DNA of 47,492 nucleotides from Treponema sp. (GTDB lineage Bacteria > Spirochaetota > Spirochaetia > Treponematales > Treponemataceae). Positions 7,857 to 16,177 of the stretch are shown here, in pieces. Within the stretch, counting starts at the first letter, position 1. Each line of letters begins with the position of its first letter. The notes beneath the pieces were generated by a model. It was given only the letters and a program-made list of their open reading frames with translations. It did not search any database and was not told the origin of the DNA. The position numbers were made by a program, and so were the translations under genes. Where the stretch lies: positions 1 through 47,492 of the forward strand of contig JAILON010000076.1 of NCBI GenBank assembly GCA_024690865.1. Direction: 5' to 3'.

Positions 7857-8975
7857 TTATTCTACACGGCTGAAAAGGTCCACGCGGGTAAAGCTGTCGC
7901 GGGGTTCTCCCCGGTAGCCGACCAGGTCCTCCAAGCACTGCTGGGGGGAGACCTCCTTGTTCAGCACCCGGTAGAGTGCGTCGCAGATGGGCAGGCGGAG
8001 CTTCTTCTGCACGGCGACCTGGTGGACGTACTTGCAGGCGACGGCTCCTTCCGGCAGGTAGCCTATCTTGCTGACGTTGGCAATGAGGTCGTCCAAATCC
8101 GTGAACTGGGAGAGCATGTCGGTCTTGATGATGTCCTGGCCGAACCTCCTGTTGCGTCCGTATTTTGACTTGCAGGTCACGTCCAGGTCGCCCACTCCGC
8201 TTATGGACGTAAATGTCTCTGCCTTTGTCGCCCCCATTGCGAATCCTATCTTCTGAATCTCATTCAATCCAGCCGCAAGGAGCAGGCTTTCGGTATTGTC
8301 TCCAAAAATCTGGCTACTTTCAGACAGGGCGTCAAGCGCACCGTAGACCACGGCGATGACGTTCTTGGCTGCGGCGCACACCTGTACGCCGATGGTGTCG
8401 AAGGAGGCATAGGCCATTATCCCCGGCACGCGGAGCAGGTTCCGCACCCGGATGGCATTCCTGTGGTGGCAGCTGGCCGCAATGAGCCCCGTTATCTTTC
8501 CCATCGCGACTTCTTCGGCATGGCTGGGGCCCGCCACGTATACCGTCGTGTCCTTGTAGGCTTCGCCCAGTGCAGATTCGATAGTTGGCAGGATGAGGCC
8601 TGGTCCGTCGTCGGATGGAATGAAGCCCTTCGTGAGGGCCGCCACAATCGTTGACCCGTCGCGCAGGTTGGGAAGGTGCGAGAACTTTTTGATTGTCGGA
8701 GCCAAATAGAGGGACGGGCTGGCCAGGAAGAGGAATTCTTTTCCCGCGGCAACCTCCTCTATGTCCTTGGATGCCGTAAGCTTGGGATCCAGCGTGTACC
8801 CGGCAAGGTAGCGGCTGTTCTCGTGCTTCTGGTTTATGGAGGAAACGACATCGTCCTCCAGTGCCCAGGCCTGCACCTCGTTGCCACCCCTGGCTATGGC
8901 CGTCGCAAGGGCTGTTCCCCATGCTCCGGCACCGATTACTCCTACCTTATGACTTTCCATAGATACGTCAGGCAT
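7857..8975 (-). CDS. gpsA: Glycerol-3-phosphate dehydrogenase [NAD(P)+]
   Basis: GpsA reduces dihydroxyacetone phosphate to sn-glycerol 3-phosphate, the first committed step of phospholipid synthesis. With the start at 8975 the protein has 372 residues. The Rossmann motif VGVIGAGAWGTALA is near the N-terminus, followed by FLASPSLYL, AALTKGF, VAGPSHAEEV (substrate loop), VCAAAKNVIA with the catalytic Lys, and ETFTSISGVGDLDVTCKSKYGRNRRFG. I preferred the ATG at 8975 because GAGG lies 8 nt upstream; the ATG at 8960 (MESHKVGVIG) is the alternative, and a TTG at 8996 is less likely. TACAAT on the minus strand near 9003-9008 is a plausible -10 box. Confidence 0.95.
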   Translation of the reverse strand: MPDVSMESHKVGVIGAGAWGTALATAIARGGNEVQAWALEDDVVSSINQKHENSRYLAGYTLDPKLTASKDIEEVAAGKEFLFLASPSLYLAPTIKKFSHLPNLRDGSTIVAALTKGFIPSDDGPGLILPTIESALGEAYKDTTVYVAGPSHAEEVAMGKITGLIAASCHHRNAIRVRNLLRVPGIMAYASFDTIGVQVCAAAKNVIAVVYGALDALSESSQIFGDNTESLLLAAGLNEIQKIGFAMGATKAETFTSISGVGDLDVTCKSKYGRNRRFGQDIIKTDMLSQFTDLDDLIANVSKIGYLPEGAVACKYVHQVAVQKKLRLPICDALYRVLNKEVSPQQCLEDLVGYRGEPRDSFTRVDLFSRVE

Positions 8976-9020
8976 ATCCCCCACCTCAAGCCGCAAGAAT
9001 TGTATTGTTGTTTAGAATGA

Positions 9021-9077
9021 GAGGCAGTTTCAGTAAGCCCCCGCGACTTCGTCGCAACGGGCGTTTGATACTGCCTC
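9021..9077. repeat. Nested inverted repeat upstream of gpsA
   Basis: The 8-bp arms GAGGCAGT (9021-9028) and ACTGCCTC (9070-9077) enclose a tight hairpin GCGAC-TTC-GTCGC at about 9043-9055. It lies between the gpsA promoter region and the ndk terminator and may be a small intergenic repeat. Confidence 0.4.
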
Positions 9078-9100
9078 GCTCAAGAAATGCAACGGCACGG

Positions 9101-9127
9101 AAAAGCCCCATGCATCGCAGGGGGCTT
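9101..9127 (-). terminator. Intrinsic terminator of ndk
   Basis: Read on the minus strand, AAGCCCC and GGGGCTT pair perfectly (9121-9127 with 9103-9109) around an 11-nt loop and are followed by TT. It lies 50 nt beyond the ndk stop. Confidence 0.65.
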
Positions 9128-9176
9128 CCTGCTGGCCTGTTCCAAAGGCAAACGGCTTTGAAACATGCCTACGCTG

Positions 9177-9623
9177 CTAGAACCACAGGGAAGCCTGGTC
9201 TTCCCAGTCGATGATTTCCTCAGGGGTAAAGAAGAGTCCAATCTCCCTTTTCGCGCTTTCCTCGCAGTCGCTCGCATGGATGATGTTGTGTGAGGTGTGT
9301 GAGCAGAAGTCGCCGCGGATCGTTCCCGGATGGGCGTCCAGCGGGCTGGTTGAGCCGGTGATGCGGCGGATGAGGGAGATGCAGTCGTCCCCCTGCCAGA
9401 CCATGGCAACGACGGGTCCGCTCGTTATGTAGTCCACGAGTGGGTCGTAGAAGGGCTTTCCTTTGTGTTCCGCATAATGCTTTGAGGCCAGTTCCGGGCC
9501 AATGTTAATCAACTTAAGGCCGACAAGCTTGAGGCCCTTTTTTTCCAAACGGCTAATAACCTCGCCGACAAGCCTGCGGTTCAGAACGCCAGGCTTCAAC
9601 ATGGTAAAACATCGTGTGCTCAT
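9177..9623 (-). CDS. ndk: Nucleoside diphosphate kinase
   Basis: Ndk transfers the gamma-phosphate between nucleoside triphosphates and diphosphates through a phospho-histidine. The 148-residue length is typical. The N-terminal TMLKPGVLNRRLVGEV is the family start, and the active-site signature NIIHASD places the catalytic His at residue 116; GSTSPLDAHPGTIRGDF supplies the nucleotide-binding loop. There is no ribosome site: TACACT on the minus strand ends 9 nt before the ATG, with TTGTCA at a 17-bp spacing, so the mRNA is expected to start almost at the ATG. It is divergent from the SPOR gene at 9744. Confidence 0.96.
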   Translation of the reverse strand: MSTRCFTMLKPGVLNRRLVGEVISRLEKKGLKLVGLKLINIGPELASKHYAEHKGKPFYDPLVDYITSGPVVAMVWQGDDCISLIRRITGSTSPLDAHPGTIRGDFCSHTSHNIIHASDCEESAKREIGLFFTPEEIIDWEDQASLWF

Positions 9624-9632
9624 AATTAAGCC

Positions 9633-9661
9633 AGTGTAGCAAAAAAGAAACTCTTTGACAA
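9633..9661 (-). promoter_or_regulatory. Promoter of ndk, near-leaderless
   Basis: On the minus strand: TTGTCA (9661-9656), 17 bp, TACACT (9638-9633), 9 nt, ATG at 9623. Confidence 0.65.
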
Positions 9662-9679
9662 CTACAGGTATTATGAAGC

Positions 9680-9708
9680 TTGCCTTTTCCGTGCCAAAGG
9701 GCTATAAT
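9680..9708 (+). promoter_or_regulatory. Promoter of the SPOR-protein gene
   Basis: TTGCCT (9680-9685), 17 bp, TATAAT (9703-9708). The gene then has a normal leader, with AAGGAG at 9733-9738 and the ATG at 9744. It is a useful contrast to the leaderless genes nearby. Confidence 0.7.
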
Positions 9709-9743
9709 ATCGGAATAAAACACGTCAAAGATAAGGAGTTTTT

Positions 9744-10328
9744 ATGAAAAAAATTGTCGTTCTTGTTGCGCTTGCGCTTGCGGTCTGTTCGTCCCTTGCT
9801 GCCAAAGACTATTGGTATGTCTGTCTTGGCTCCTTCTCGAAGCAGAGCAATGCGGACAGCTACGTGCAGTATCTGAAAACCAAGAACGTGCAGGCCTGCA
9901 TCTTCGACGTTGCCGTGAAGCCCGGCTCCGTGATGCACAGGGTTGTTCAGGCAAAGCCCTTTGAAAGTTTCGCCCTTGCAAACGAAAGCCGTAAAAAGCT
10001 TCAGAACGAAACCTTCTTCCAGACGATGGGCATGCGCGACCTGTGGGTGTGCCGTGGCCAGCTTGTTGAAAGGCCCATTGCCAAAACGCAGCCCTTCCCG
10101 TCCGCTCCCATTGATGCGGATGTGAGCCACAAGCTGTCGCTGGAGCCGACGGCCCCGCGTTCCACACCCTTCCGTTCAGTCCCGACGTGGTGCCCTGCTC
10201 CCGAAGGCAAGGATATGTCGATCGACCGGCCCTTGGACGATGATTTGAAGATCCACCGTCTGCCAAATGGCGACATCTCGATAGAGTCGGACAAAGGCTT
10301 TACCGGTGTCACGATGACGCGCCGCTAA
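9744..10328 (+). CDS. Exported SPOR-like domain protein
   Basis: The 194-residue protein has a signal peptide (MKKIVVLVALALAVCSSLAA, cleavage after about residue 20) and then a SPOR-like fold: DYWYVCLGSFSKQSNADSYV, VQACIFDVAVKPG, HRVVQAKPFESFALANESR. SPOR domains bind septal peptidoglycan lacking stem peptides, and the periplasmic location fits. The C-terminal half (residues 110-194) is Pro-rich and unassigned. It is followed 42 nt later by a DUF3592 membrane protein on the same strand, likely one transcript. The promoter and the AAGGAG site are both clear. Confidence 0.75.
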   Translation: MKKIVVLVALALAVCSSLAAKDYWYVCLGSFSKQSNADSYVQYLKTKNVQACIFDVAVKPGSVMHRVVQAKPFESFALANESRKKLQNETFFQTMGMRDLWVCRGQLVERPIAKTQPFPSAPIDADVSHKLSLEPTAPRSTPFRSVPTWCPAPEGKDMSIDRPLDDDLKIHRLPNGDISIESDKGFTGVTMTRR

Positions 10329-10370
10329 GGCTGCGGGTACGTGAAGAATGGGGCGTGCGGAGGATTCAAG

Positions 10371-11165
10371 ATGGCTGCAGTCATAAGCAGAGAGGTAGAC
10401 GGTAGGAAGTACCCCTTGGTGTTCTTGATTCCCGCGGCGATCGGCCTGTTCTTCATCGGGTTCGGGCTCTTCCTGATCCACTCGGACAGGGAGCGTGCCG
10501 AACGCTGCACGGTGCAGGTTCCGGGAGTGGTGGCCCAGATGCTGGAAAGCAGCAATGACAGCACCCTTACGGCCCCCGTGTTCGAGTACAGTTTTGACGG
10601 AGTAGACTTCCGGCAGGAAAACAACTCCTACTCATATCCGCCGGACTTCGTCGAAGGCGAGCAGGTCGCCATCATGGTGAACCCCGACGACCCGGACGAA
10701 TACTTTGTGGCCGATCACAAGGCCAATGCAACCATGGCGAAGATCTTCATCATCCTCGGATCCGTCATGGTGTCATTCTTCATCTTTTATATCGTCCACC
10801 TCTATCTGGAAAAAAGGGATGTGAAGAACGGCAGGGAACCGCGGGGCATACGGGTTGGAGTCATATTCCTCCTTATCGGCCTGTTTTCGGCGGCAATTCC
10901 AATCCGCCTCATCCAGCTCAAGGACGACAGCGTAGATTTTTTTGAGGTGACTACCACAGTGAACGGCATTACAACGACCGAACACAATCCTTTCTTCGTC
11001 ATCGCAATGCTTGCGTTCTGCTTCCTGTTTGCGGCGGCTTTCATCATCTTGGGCATCGTGATGATCCGTAAAAAGTCCCTGGGCTTTTCTGTGGAAGCCG
11101 GGGCCAGTGTGGAAGTGGACGAGGATGGAACGGTGACGGGCAGGAGCTGGACGTCCGATAGCTGA
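10371..11165 (+). CDS. DUF3592-type integral membrane protein
   Basis: I start this at the ATG at 10371 because GGAGG lies 7 nt upstream; an in-frame ATG at 10341 lacks one. The 264-residue product has four likely membrane segments: LVFLIPAAIGLFFIGFGLFL, IFIILGSVMVSFFIFYIV, VGVIFLLIGLFSAAIPI and FFVIAMLAFCFLFAAAFIIL. Between the first two lies the DUF3592 beta-rich segment (VPGVVAQMLESS, TAPVFEYSFDG, GEQVAIMVNPDDPDEYFV). The family has no agreed function. The C-terminal tail is acidic and cytoplasmic or periplasmic depending on topology. It follows the SPOR gene. Confidence 0.75.
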   Translation: MAAVISREVDGRKYPLVFLIPAAIGLFFIGFGLFLIHSDRERAERCTVQVPGVVAQMLESSNDSTLTAPVFEYSFDGVDFRQENNSYSYPPDFVEGEQVAIMVNPDDPDEYFVADHKANATMAKIFIILGSVMVSFFIFYIVHLYLEKRDVKNGREPRGIRVGVIFLLIGLFSAAIPIRLIQLKDDSVDFFEVTTTVNGITTTEHNPFFVIAMLAFCFLFAAAFIILGIVMIRKKSLGFSVEAGASVEVDEDGTVTGRSWTSDS

Positions 11166-11312
11166 CGCCGCTTTCATGCCGTTCATACTTTTTGTTGATG
11201 CGGTGCGATGCGGCAATCACTACGGACCTTAAGCAACCCGGCGGGACGTTTCCGCGCGATGCGGACCCGATGCAGAACTGTCAGGCAGCCCATCGGGAAG
11301 TTCTCGTGCCGC

Positions 11313-11828
11313 TCATATTTTTTTCTGCAGCCAGACGAGGTCATACCAGCGGTCGAATTTTTTGCCGACCGTCCTCATGCGTGCCACTTCGGTGTAGCCT
11401 TCTTTGAGGTGGAACTTGTAGCTGTCGTGCGTCAGGTATTCATCCTCGGCATCGCAGTATGCGACACCCGCGAGCAGGTTCACGATTCCCTGCGCCTTCA
11501 GCCGCTTTTCCAGTTCCTGGTACAGCAGGGTTCCCGCCCCCCGGCGGCGGCAGTTCCTGTCCACGTAGATCGAGGTCGTCACCGTCCAGGCATAGGCCTC
11601 TCGGGAACTGTACGCCCCCGCATAGACGTAGCCGATCAGCCTGCCGTCGTCCAGGCAGACCAGATAGGGATACTTCTCCCTGGTCTTTGCTATCCTCCGC
11701 CTGAACTCGCTGGCCGTCGGCACCTCGTATTCAAAGGAAACCGCCGTGTTCGCCACGTAGTAGGAATAGATTTCGGCCAGCCGTTCCGCATCCTCAAGCC
11801 GTACGTCCCGTATCTCCAGTTTTCCCAT
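11313..11828 (-). CDS. GNAT N-acetyltransferase, phosphinothricin/methionine-sulfoximine acetyltransferase-like
   Basis: The 171-residue protein matches the Pat/Bar branch of GNAT enzymes: RDVRLEDAERLAEIYSYYV, NTAVSFEYEVPTASEF, YLVCLDDGRLIGYVYAG, TVTTSIYVDRNCRRRGAGTLLYQEL (acetyl-CoA loop R-R-R-G-A-G) and FHLKEGYTEVARMRTVG near the end. Such enzymes acetylate small amines and detoxify glutamine analogues or act on L-amino acids. It is the last gene of the aroC-dac-lipoprotein operon, 12 nt after the preceding stop with only a weak AAGG site. The exact substrate cannot be read from sequence. Confidence 0.88.
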   Translation of the reverse strand: MGKLEIRDVRLEDAERLAEIYSYYVANTAVSFEYEVPTASEFRRRIAKTREKYPYLVCLDDGRLIGYVYAGAYSSREAYAWTVTTSIYVDRNCRRRGAGTLLYQELEKRLKAQGIVNLLAGVAYCDAEDEYLTHDSYKFHLKEGYTEVARMRTVGKKFDRWYDLVWLQKKI

Positions 11829-11840
11829 CTTTTTGCACCC

Positions 11841-12512
11841 TTACTGTATCTTGACGAACTGAATATAGTCCAAGCTCATCCCAGCGGAGGCCGATGAAAT
11901 TGAAATGTGGTAGGGCGTTTCTTCCGCCACGTCAAAGTAGATTGGCATGCGCGTCGTCAGTTCCCAAATGCCCAAAGGCGGATCGCTGGGGTATGTGTCG
12001 AAGCTGCTTTCCCCGATGCTGACGCTGACCGTGGCGTGGGCGGCGTCGGAGGCTTTTTCGGAAAGCAGGCATTCGTAGCGGCCTGCGGGCAGCGTTATGC
12101 TGAATTCGGCCTTGGAACCCCTCGAGGAAAGCCGTGTTGCCCACCCTGCGCTGGCTTCGTAATCTGCGAAGGGGAAGGTGTCCGTCAGGAGCATGTCTTC
12201 GAATTCGACCTTCACGCCTCTTCCTGAGAAGTCTATCATCGGCAGGCTGGTGACGACGACGGGACTGCCGTCGCTGTTCCTGACCCGTTCGTTTTTCTTT
12301 TTCTTCTTGCTCCCCCAGTCATCCTGCCATTCGGGAATGTCGAAGTCCTGTTCCTCGGTCTCGATTTTCTCTATCTTTTTCTGGGCCTCGTCCAGCTTGG
12401 ATTCCCAGGCGTCCTCTTCCCTTTTTGTACTTGCGCATCCTTCTATTGAAAAGATGAGCAGCGGCAGGATGACGGCTGCCGCGAGCGTTTCAAGTTTTTT
12501 TGTGTGCGTCAT
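11841..12512 (-). CDS. Lipoprotein with C-terminal carbohydrate-binding-like beta-sandwich
   Basis: The 223-residue protein has a lipoprotein signal ending IFSIEGC-A (lipobox before Cys26), then a charged, Lys/Glu-rich linker with KKKKK near residue 70, and a C-terminal domain (about 95-223). That domain ends ISISSASAGMSLDYIQFVKI, a pattern typical of CBM6/CBM35-like galactose-binding sandwiches; TLPAGRYECLLS also fits. The start codon overlaps the stop of the carboxypeptidase gene as ATGA, so the two are translated together. It may bring a glycan-binding activity to the cell wall near the carboxypeptidase. The domain call is from motif shape only. Confidence 0.68.
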   Translation of the reverse strand: MTHTKKLETLAAAVILPLLIFSIEGCASTKREEDAWESKLDEAQKKIEKIETEEQDFDIPEWQDDWGSKKKKKNERVRNSDGSPVVVTSLPMIDFSGRGVKVEFEDMLLTDTFPFADYEASAGWATRLSSRGSKAEFSITLPAGRYECLLSEKASDAAHATVSVSIGESSFDTYPSDPPLGIWELTTRMPIYFDVAEETPYHISISSASAGMSLDYIQFVKIQ

Positions 12513-13930
12513 TTCTTAAGCTCCTTGGCTTTTGCCATTGCGTACAGCAAAATCTTGCCGGACACACGCTGGAACGCGTTTCCCGCTTCCGCATCCCTGT
12601 CGGCCACGAGGGGAAGGGACTGCAGCTCCGTATCGCCGAGCCAGTAGTGGATGGTTCCGTAGCGGTCGCCGCAGCGTACCCCGCCCAGTATCATGTCGGG
12701 GATTTCCACCGTCACGTGGACCGAAGAAGCCGCCGCGGTCGGGGAGTCCTGGTCCATGATGGGGACGGTGATGGTTTCGTTCAGTGCAGGAACCAGGCGG
12801 ACGGCATTCTTCCTGCCGCCGACGATGGCGACTGTCCAAGCGTGGTCCTCCTTTCCGCCGTTGTAGTCGGCGAAGGAAGAGAATGCGTAGTTGAAGAGCC
12901 TGAGGTTGTCCTGGACCCGGTGCTTGTTGCCTTCCGCCGTTCCATTGCCCGGACCGCGAAGGGTGACGGAAAGGAAGCGCGTGCCGTTCTGTTCGGCGGT
13001 CACGCTGATGTTGTAGCCGCTCTCTTCGATAAAGCCCGTCTTGAGTCCATCGCAGCCCTTTATCTGCCCCAAAAGCTTGTTCGTGTTCCTCTGCGTGTAG
13101 GTCTGCTTCCTGCTGGAGGCCAGCTCACGCTCGCTCATGTTCCGCCTGAGCGGGTAGCTCAACGATTCCCGCGAGTGGAATTCCCGGAGGGCAAAGGGGA
13201 ACTTCTTGATGTATGCCGTGGCGAAGGCTGCGAATTCCCGTGCGGTCGTCACGTTGTCCGCGCTGTAGCCTGACGATTCGACGAAATGGGTTTGCGTGAG
13301 CCCCAGTTCCTGAACGGCGGCGTTCATCCTGTGGACAAATTCGTCCATGGTGCCCGCGATATAGTGGGCGCAGGCAATGGACGCGTCGTTGCCGCTTGCT
13401 ATGGCCAGCCCGAGAAGCAGTTCGCGGAGGGTGACGTGCTCTCCTTCCGACAGGCCCATCCGGGACGCGTCGCCCGGCAGGTTTTCTGCCCATGACTCGG
13501 GGGGAAGGGGAACCACATCGTCCAGCGCGGCCTCTCCCTTTTGAATTGCCTGGAAGACGACGTACATCTCGACTATTTTGGTCAGGCTTGCCGGGGGGAC
13601 CGGAGTGTCCGCATTCTTTTCGTAGAGGATGCTGCCGGTGGCCGTGTCGATTAGGATTGCACATTCCGCCCCCAGGTCAAGCTCCGGCATGGAGGATGGA
13701 TAGGGGAGGGGGGCAAGGGGAGTGGAAAGCCGCTCGGGATACTGCACGTCCAGGATGCTTTCCAGATACTTCTTCTGCGTCGCCGTCAGGGAATCCAGTT
13801 CCTGTACGGCCAGCACCTTCTTTGCCTCGTTGAACAGATAGGCTCCCCACAGGGCCAACAGGATGAGGAAGGCACATACCGTAGCGAGGGGCAGGATCTT
13901 GGGCAAAGCCCGCTGTTTCTGTTCGCTCAT
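12509..13930 (-). CDS. D-alanyl-D-alanine carboxypeptidase, peptidase S11 family
   Basis: This low-molecular-weight penicillin-binding protein removes the terminal D-Ala from peptidoglycan stem peptides in the periplasm. With the ATG at 13930, overlapping the aroC stop as ATGA, it has 473 residues. An uncleaved signal-anchor is at residues 12-33. All three active-site motifs are present: SLTK (Ser115, Lys118), SGN (179-181) and KTG (297-299). The stretch of about 80 residues between the anchor and the catalytic domain is longer than in PBP5. The C-terminal 110 residues match the PBP5-like beta domain. It sits between chorismate synthase and a lipoprotein. Confidence 0.93.
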   Translation of the reverse strand: MSEQKQRALPKILPLATVCAFLILLALWGAYLFNEAKKVLAVQELDSLTATQKKYLESILDVQYPERLSTPLAPLPYPSSMPELDLGAECAILIDTATGSILYEKNADTPVPPASLTKIVEMYVVFQAIQKGEAALDDVVPLPPESWAENLPGDASRMGLSEGEHVTLRELLLGLAIASGNDASIACAHYIAGTMDEFVHRMNAAVQELGLTQTHFVESSGYSADNVTTAREFAAFATAYIKKFPFALREFHSRESLSYPLRRNMSERELASSRKQTYTQRNTNKLLGQIKGCDGLKTGFIEESGYNISVTAEQNGTRFLSVTLRGPGNGTAEGNKHRVQDNLRLFNYAFSSFADYNGGKEDHAWTVAIVGGRKNAVRLVPALNETITVPIMDQDSPTAAASSVHVTVEIPDMILGGVRCGDRYGTIHYWLGDTELQSLPLVADRDAEAGNAFQRVSGKILLYAMAKAKELKK

Positions 13931-14988
13931 GCCCGTACGCCCCTGTTGCGGAGAAGGCAGTCCGCCAGCGTCATTGCGGCCATTGCCTCGACGACCGGCA
14001 CGATGCGCGGGCACAGGCATACGTCGTGCCGCCCTTCGATGAGGATGTCGCACTCGCTGCCCGCCGTGTCCACCGTCTGCTGCTGTATATATATGGAAGG
14101 AACCGGCTTGACCGCCACCCGGAAGACGAGCTCGTCCCCGTTGGAGATGCCTCCGAGGATGCCGCCCGCATTGTTGCTCTGGAAGGCGGGGCCCTTGCGG
14201 ATGGGGTCGTTGTTTTCCCGTCCGGTGGAGTCTGCCGCCTCGAAGCCCGAACCGAATTCGATCCCCTTGACGGCGCCGATGCTGACTATGGCATGGGCAA
14301 GCAGGGCATCCAGCTTGTCAAAGACAGGCTCTCCCAACCCTGCCGGAAGGCCCGTTGCCCGGCATTCCACGATGCCGCCCGCCGAGTTTCCTTCCGCGCG
14401 CAGCCGTTCGATTGCCTCCTGCATTTTTGCCGCCGCATCGAGCGAGCAGGCCCGGAGGGGATTCTGCTCGATGACGGACAGGTCGCGTTCGCCGCACGCT
14501 ATGCCTGCGGCCTTTATCGTGTATGCCGTGATATGGATTCCGCTACGGGCCAGGAGCATCTTGGCTACGGCCCCCGCTGCGACGCGGGCCGCCGTCTCCC
14601 TTCCGCTGGCTCTGCCGCCTCCGCGGTAGTCGCGTATGCCGTACTTTTCAAAATACGTGTAGTCGGCGTGGCCGGGGCGGAACTTGTCCTTGATGTTGCC
14701 GTAGTCGCCCGACCGCTGGCTGGTGTTGCGTATCAGTATGGAGATGGGGGTTCCGGTCGTCTTCCCTTCGAAGACTCCGCTCAGGACTTCCGCCTTGTCG
14801 CCTTCCTTTCTGGCGGTGACGGCTGCCCCTCCCTGGCCGGGCCTGCGGCGGTCAAGTTCCGCCTGCAAGAAGTCTGCGTCCAGCACAAGCCCCGCCGGGC
14901 AACCGTCTATGACGCAGCCCAGGGCGGCCCCGTGGCTTTCCCCGAATGTCGTTACCTTAAAAACTTCTCCGAAAGTGTTTCCTGCCAT
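13927..14988 (-). CDS. aroC: Chorismate synthase
   Basis: AroC converts 5-enolpyruvylshikimate 3-phosphate to chorismate using reduced FMN, the last step of the shared aromatic pathway. At 353 residues it has the normal length and family signatures: TFGESHGAALGCVIDGCPAG, ELDRRRPGQG, GTPISILIRN, FRPGHADYTY, GGGRASGRETAARVAAGAVA and the late block QSNNAGGILGGISNGD with FRVAVKPVPS. It is the first gene of a four-gene minus-strand operon. Its ATG lies 9 nt after TAGAAT, so the mRNA should begin at or just before the start codon. Confidence 0.97.
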   Translation of the reverse strand: MAGNTFGEVFKVTTFGESHGAALGCVIDGCPAGLVLDADFLQAELDRRRPGQGGAAVTARKEGDKAEVLSGVFEGKTTGTPISILIRNTSQRSGDYGNIKDKFRPGHADYTYFEKYGIRDYRGGGRASGRETAARVAAGAVAKMLLARSGIHITAYTIKAAGIACGERDLSVIEQNPLRACSLDAAAKMQEAIERLRAEGNSAGGIVECRATGLPAGLGEPVFDKLDALLAHAIVSIGAVKGIEFGSGFEAADSTGRENNDPIRKGPAFQSNNAGGILGGISNGDELVFRVAVKPVPSIYIQQQTVDTAGSECDILIEGRHDVCLCPRIVPVVEAMAAMTLADCLLRNRGVRA

Positions 14989-14997
14989 GTTGCCTTG

Positions 14998-15026
14998 ATT
15001 CTAGCAGAATTCAGCCCGTGACTCAA
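14998..15026 (-). promoter_or_regulatory. Promoter of the aroC operon, near-leaderless
   Basis: On the minus strand: TTGAGT (15026-15021), 17 bp, TAGAAT (15003-14998), 9 nt, ATG at 14988. Confidence 0.65.
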
Positions 15027-15029
15027 GGC

Positions 15030-15135
15030 TGTTTGGACGGGCCGCCTTGGTAGTTTGTGGGACGTCTTGGCGGCGGCGGCCGTCTTGCCGGCACTGGGCC
15101 ACCTTGATGCCGATGGGCCGCCTCCCTGCGGCGGC
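15030..15135. repeat. Degenerate GC-rich repeat tract abutting the ankyrin gene stop
   Basis: The core GGNCGNCTTG recurs with a period of roughly 18-21 bp (GGGCCGCCTTGG, GGGACGTCTTGG, GGCCGTCTTGCC, GGGCCACCTTGA, GGGCCGCCTCCC). The tract starts directly after the stop codon of the minus-strand gene and ends at the aroC promoter. No terminator with a T run is seen. Confidence 0.5.
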
Positions 15136-16059
15136 TTAGGCTTTGGGCGGGTATTTTTCCATCAGCCTGTCGATTCCGTTCTTTTTGAAGAGGTTGGCGT
15201 ATCCCCGCGCGCTCATCCCCATGCTGTCCTGCAGGTCGGGATTGGCCCCGTTCTTGAGCAGCAGGTCCACGATTTTGTAGTCCCCGTTGCCGACGGCGAG
15301 GACGAGGATGGGCTGGCCGTCCGAGCTTACGACGCTCAGGTCGGCCCCGGCCTCTATCAGGTATTCCGTTATTTCAAAGTTCTTGCGCCACACCGCATCC
15401 ATCACCGGGGTGTAGCCCCTGTCGTGGGATACGGCGTTTATGTCCGCGCCGTTCTCCAGGAGCCACTTCACCTTGTCAACGCATTCGTTCCTGGCGGCAA
15501 TGCAGAGCATGGGAACCCCTTCTTCGTTGAATGCGGAAGGAATCATCCCCGCGTCAAGGAACAGCTGGCAGATTTCCGTCTTGTCCTTGGCGATGTAGTG
15601 GGCAAACATGTCGCTCGTAAACGGGATGCCCAGGGTGAGAAGCCTTTGCAGGGAGGAGAGCTGGCGTTCTTCGACCTCGTAGAGGGCGTAGTTGTTGGTG
15701 ATGTATTTTATCAGGTTGTTTATGTCGTCAAAGCAGCGGAAGAAGGTCTGTCTTTCCACCTGTATCTTCTCATAGCGCTTGTCGTATTGGCCGCCCGTGT
15801 GGATGAAGGTCATTATCTTGCCGCCGAGCAGGAGCCCCAGGAAATAGGCGTAGTCCGGGCTTTCGGCCATCTTTTGCGAATCGACGATGATGCAGTGGGA
15901 CACGGACATGCCTTGGTGGACGTCGCGGGACAGGGATTCTATCTTGGAGTCCTGCGACAGGAAGACCTCCACGTACTCGGCATTCTGGGAGTCCAGAAAA
16001 TTTTCCGTCAGCGAGAGGTTCTTGTCCTGCATGTCGGGAGCAAATATCAACCACTTCAT
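15136..16059 (-). CDS. Ankyrin-repeat protein with Rossmann/TIR-like N-terminal domain
   Basis: The start at 16059 is set by TATAAT ending 6 nt upstream; a frame start at 16077 lies within the promoter. The 307-residue protein has an N-terminal region (1-110) with alternating strands and helices: KWLIFAPD, YVEVFLSQDSKIESL, SVSHCIIVDSQKMAESPDYAYFLGLLLGG, KIMTFIH. The last part resembles the TIR-like pattern of a strand, an acidic/aromatic helix and a strand, but the catalytic WxxxE is not intact. Residues 150-300 hold four ankyrin repeats (NGADINAVSHDRGYTPVMDAV, AGADLSVVSSDGQPILVLAV, NGANPDLQDSMGMSA). It could be a cytoplasmic sensor; the function is unknown. Confidence 0.72.
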   Translation of the reverse strand: MKWLIFAPDMQDKNLSLTENFLDSQNAEYVEVFLSQDSKIESLSRDVHQGMSVSHCIIVDSQKMAESPDYAYFLGLLLGGKIMTFIHTGGQYDKRYEKIQVERQTFFRCFDDINNLIKYITNNYALYEVEERQLSSLQRLLTLGIPFTSDMFAHYIAKDKTEICQLFLDAGMIPSAFNEEGVPMLCIAARNECVDKVKWLLENGADINAVSHDRGYTPVMDAVWRKNFEITEYLIEAGADLSVVSSDGQPILVLAVGNGDYKIVDLLLKNGANPDLQDSMGMSARGYANLFKKNGIDRLMEKYPPKA

Positions 16060-16065
16060 ACGGTA

Positions 16066-16094
16066 ATTATACCGCATAGGAAGAACTTAAACAA
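16066..16094 (-). promoter_or_regulatory. Promoter of the ankyrin gene, leaderless spacing
   Basis: On the minus strand: TTGTTT (16094-16089), 17 bp, consensus TATAAT (16071-16066), 6 nt, ATG at 16059. Confidence 0.65.
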
Positions 16095-16177
16095 GGAAAA
16101 AATTCGCCTGTTTTACCGTCTGTTTTACAGGCTGGGGCCCAGCGGCCAGTCCCGACGCACTGGGCAGCTAGCCCTGG

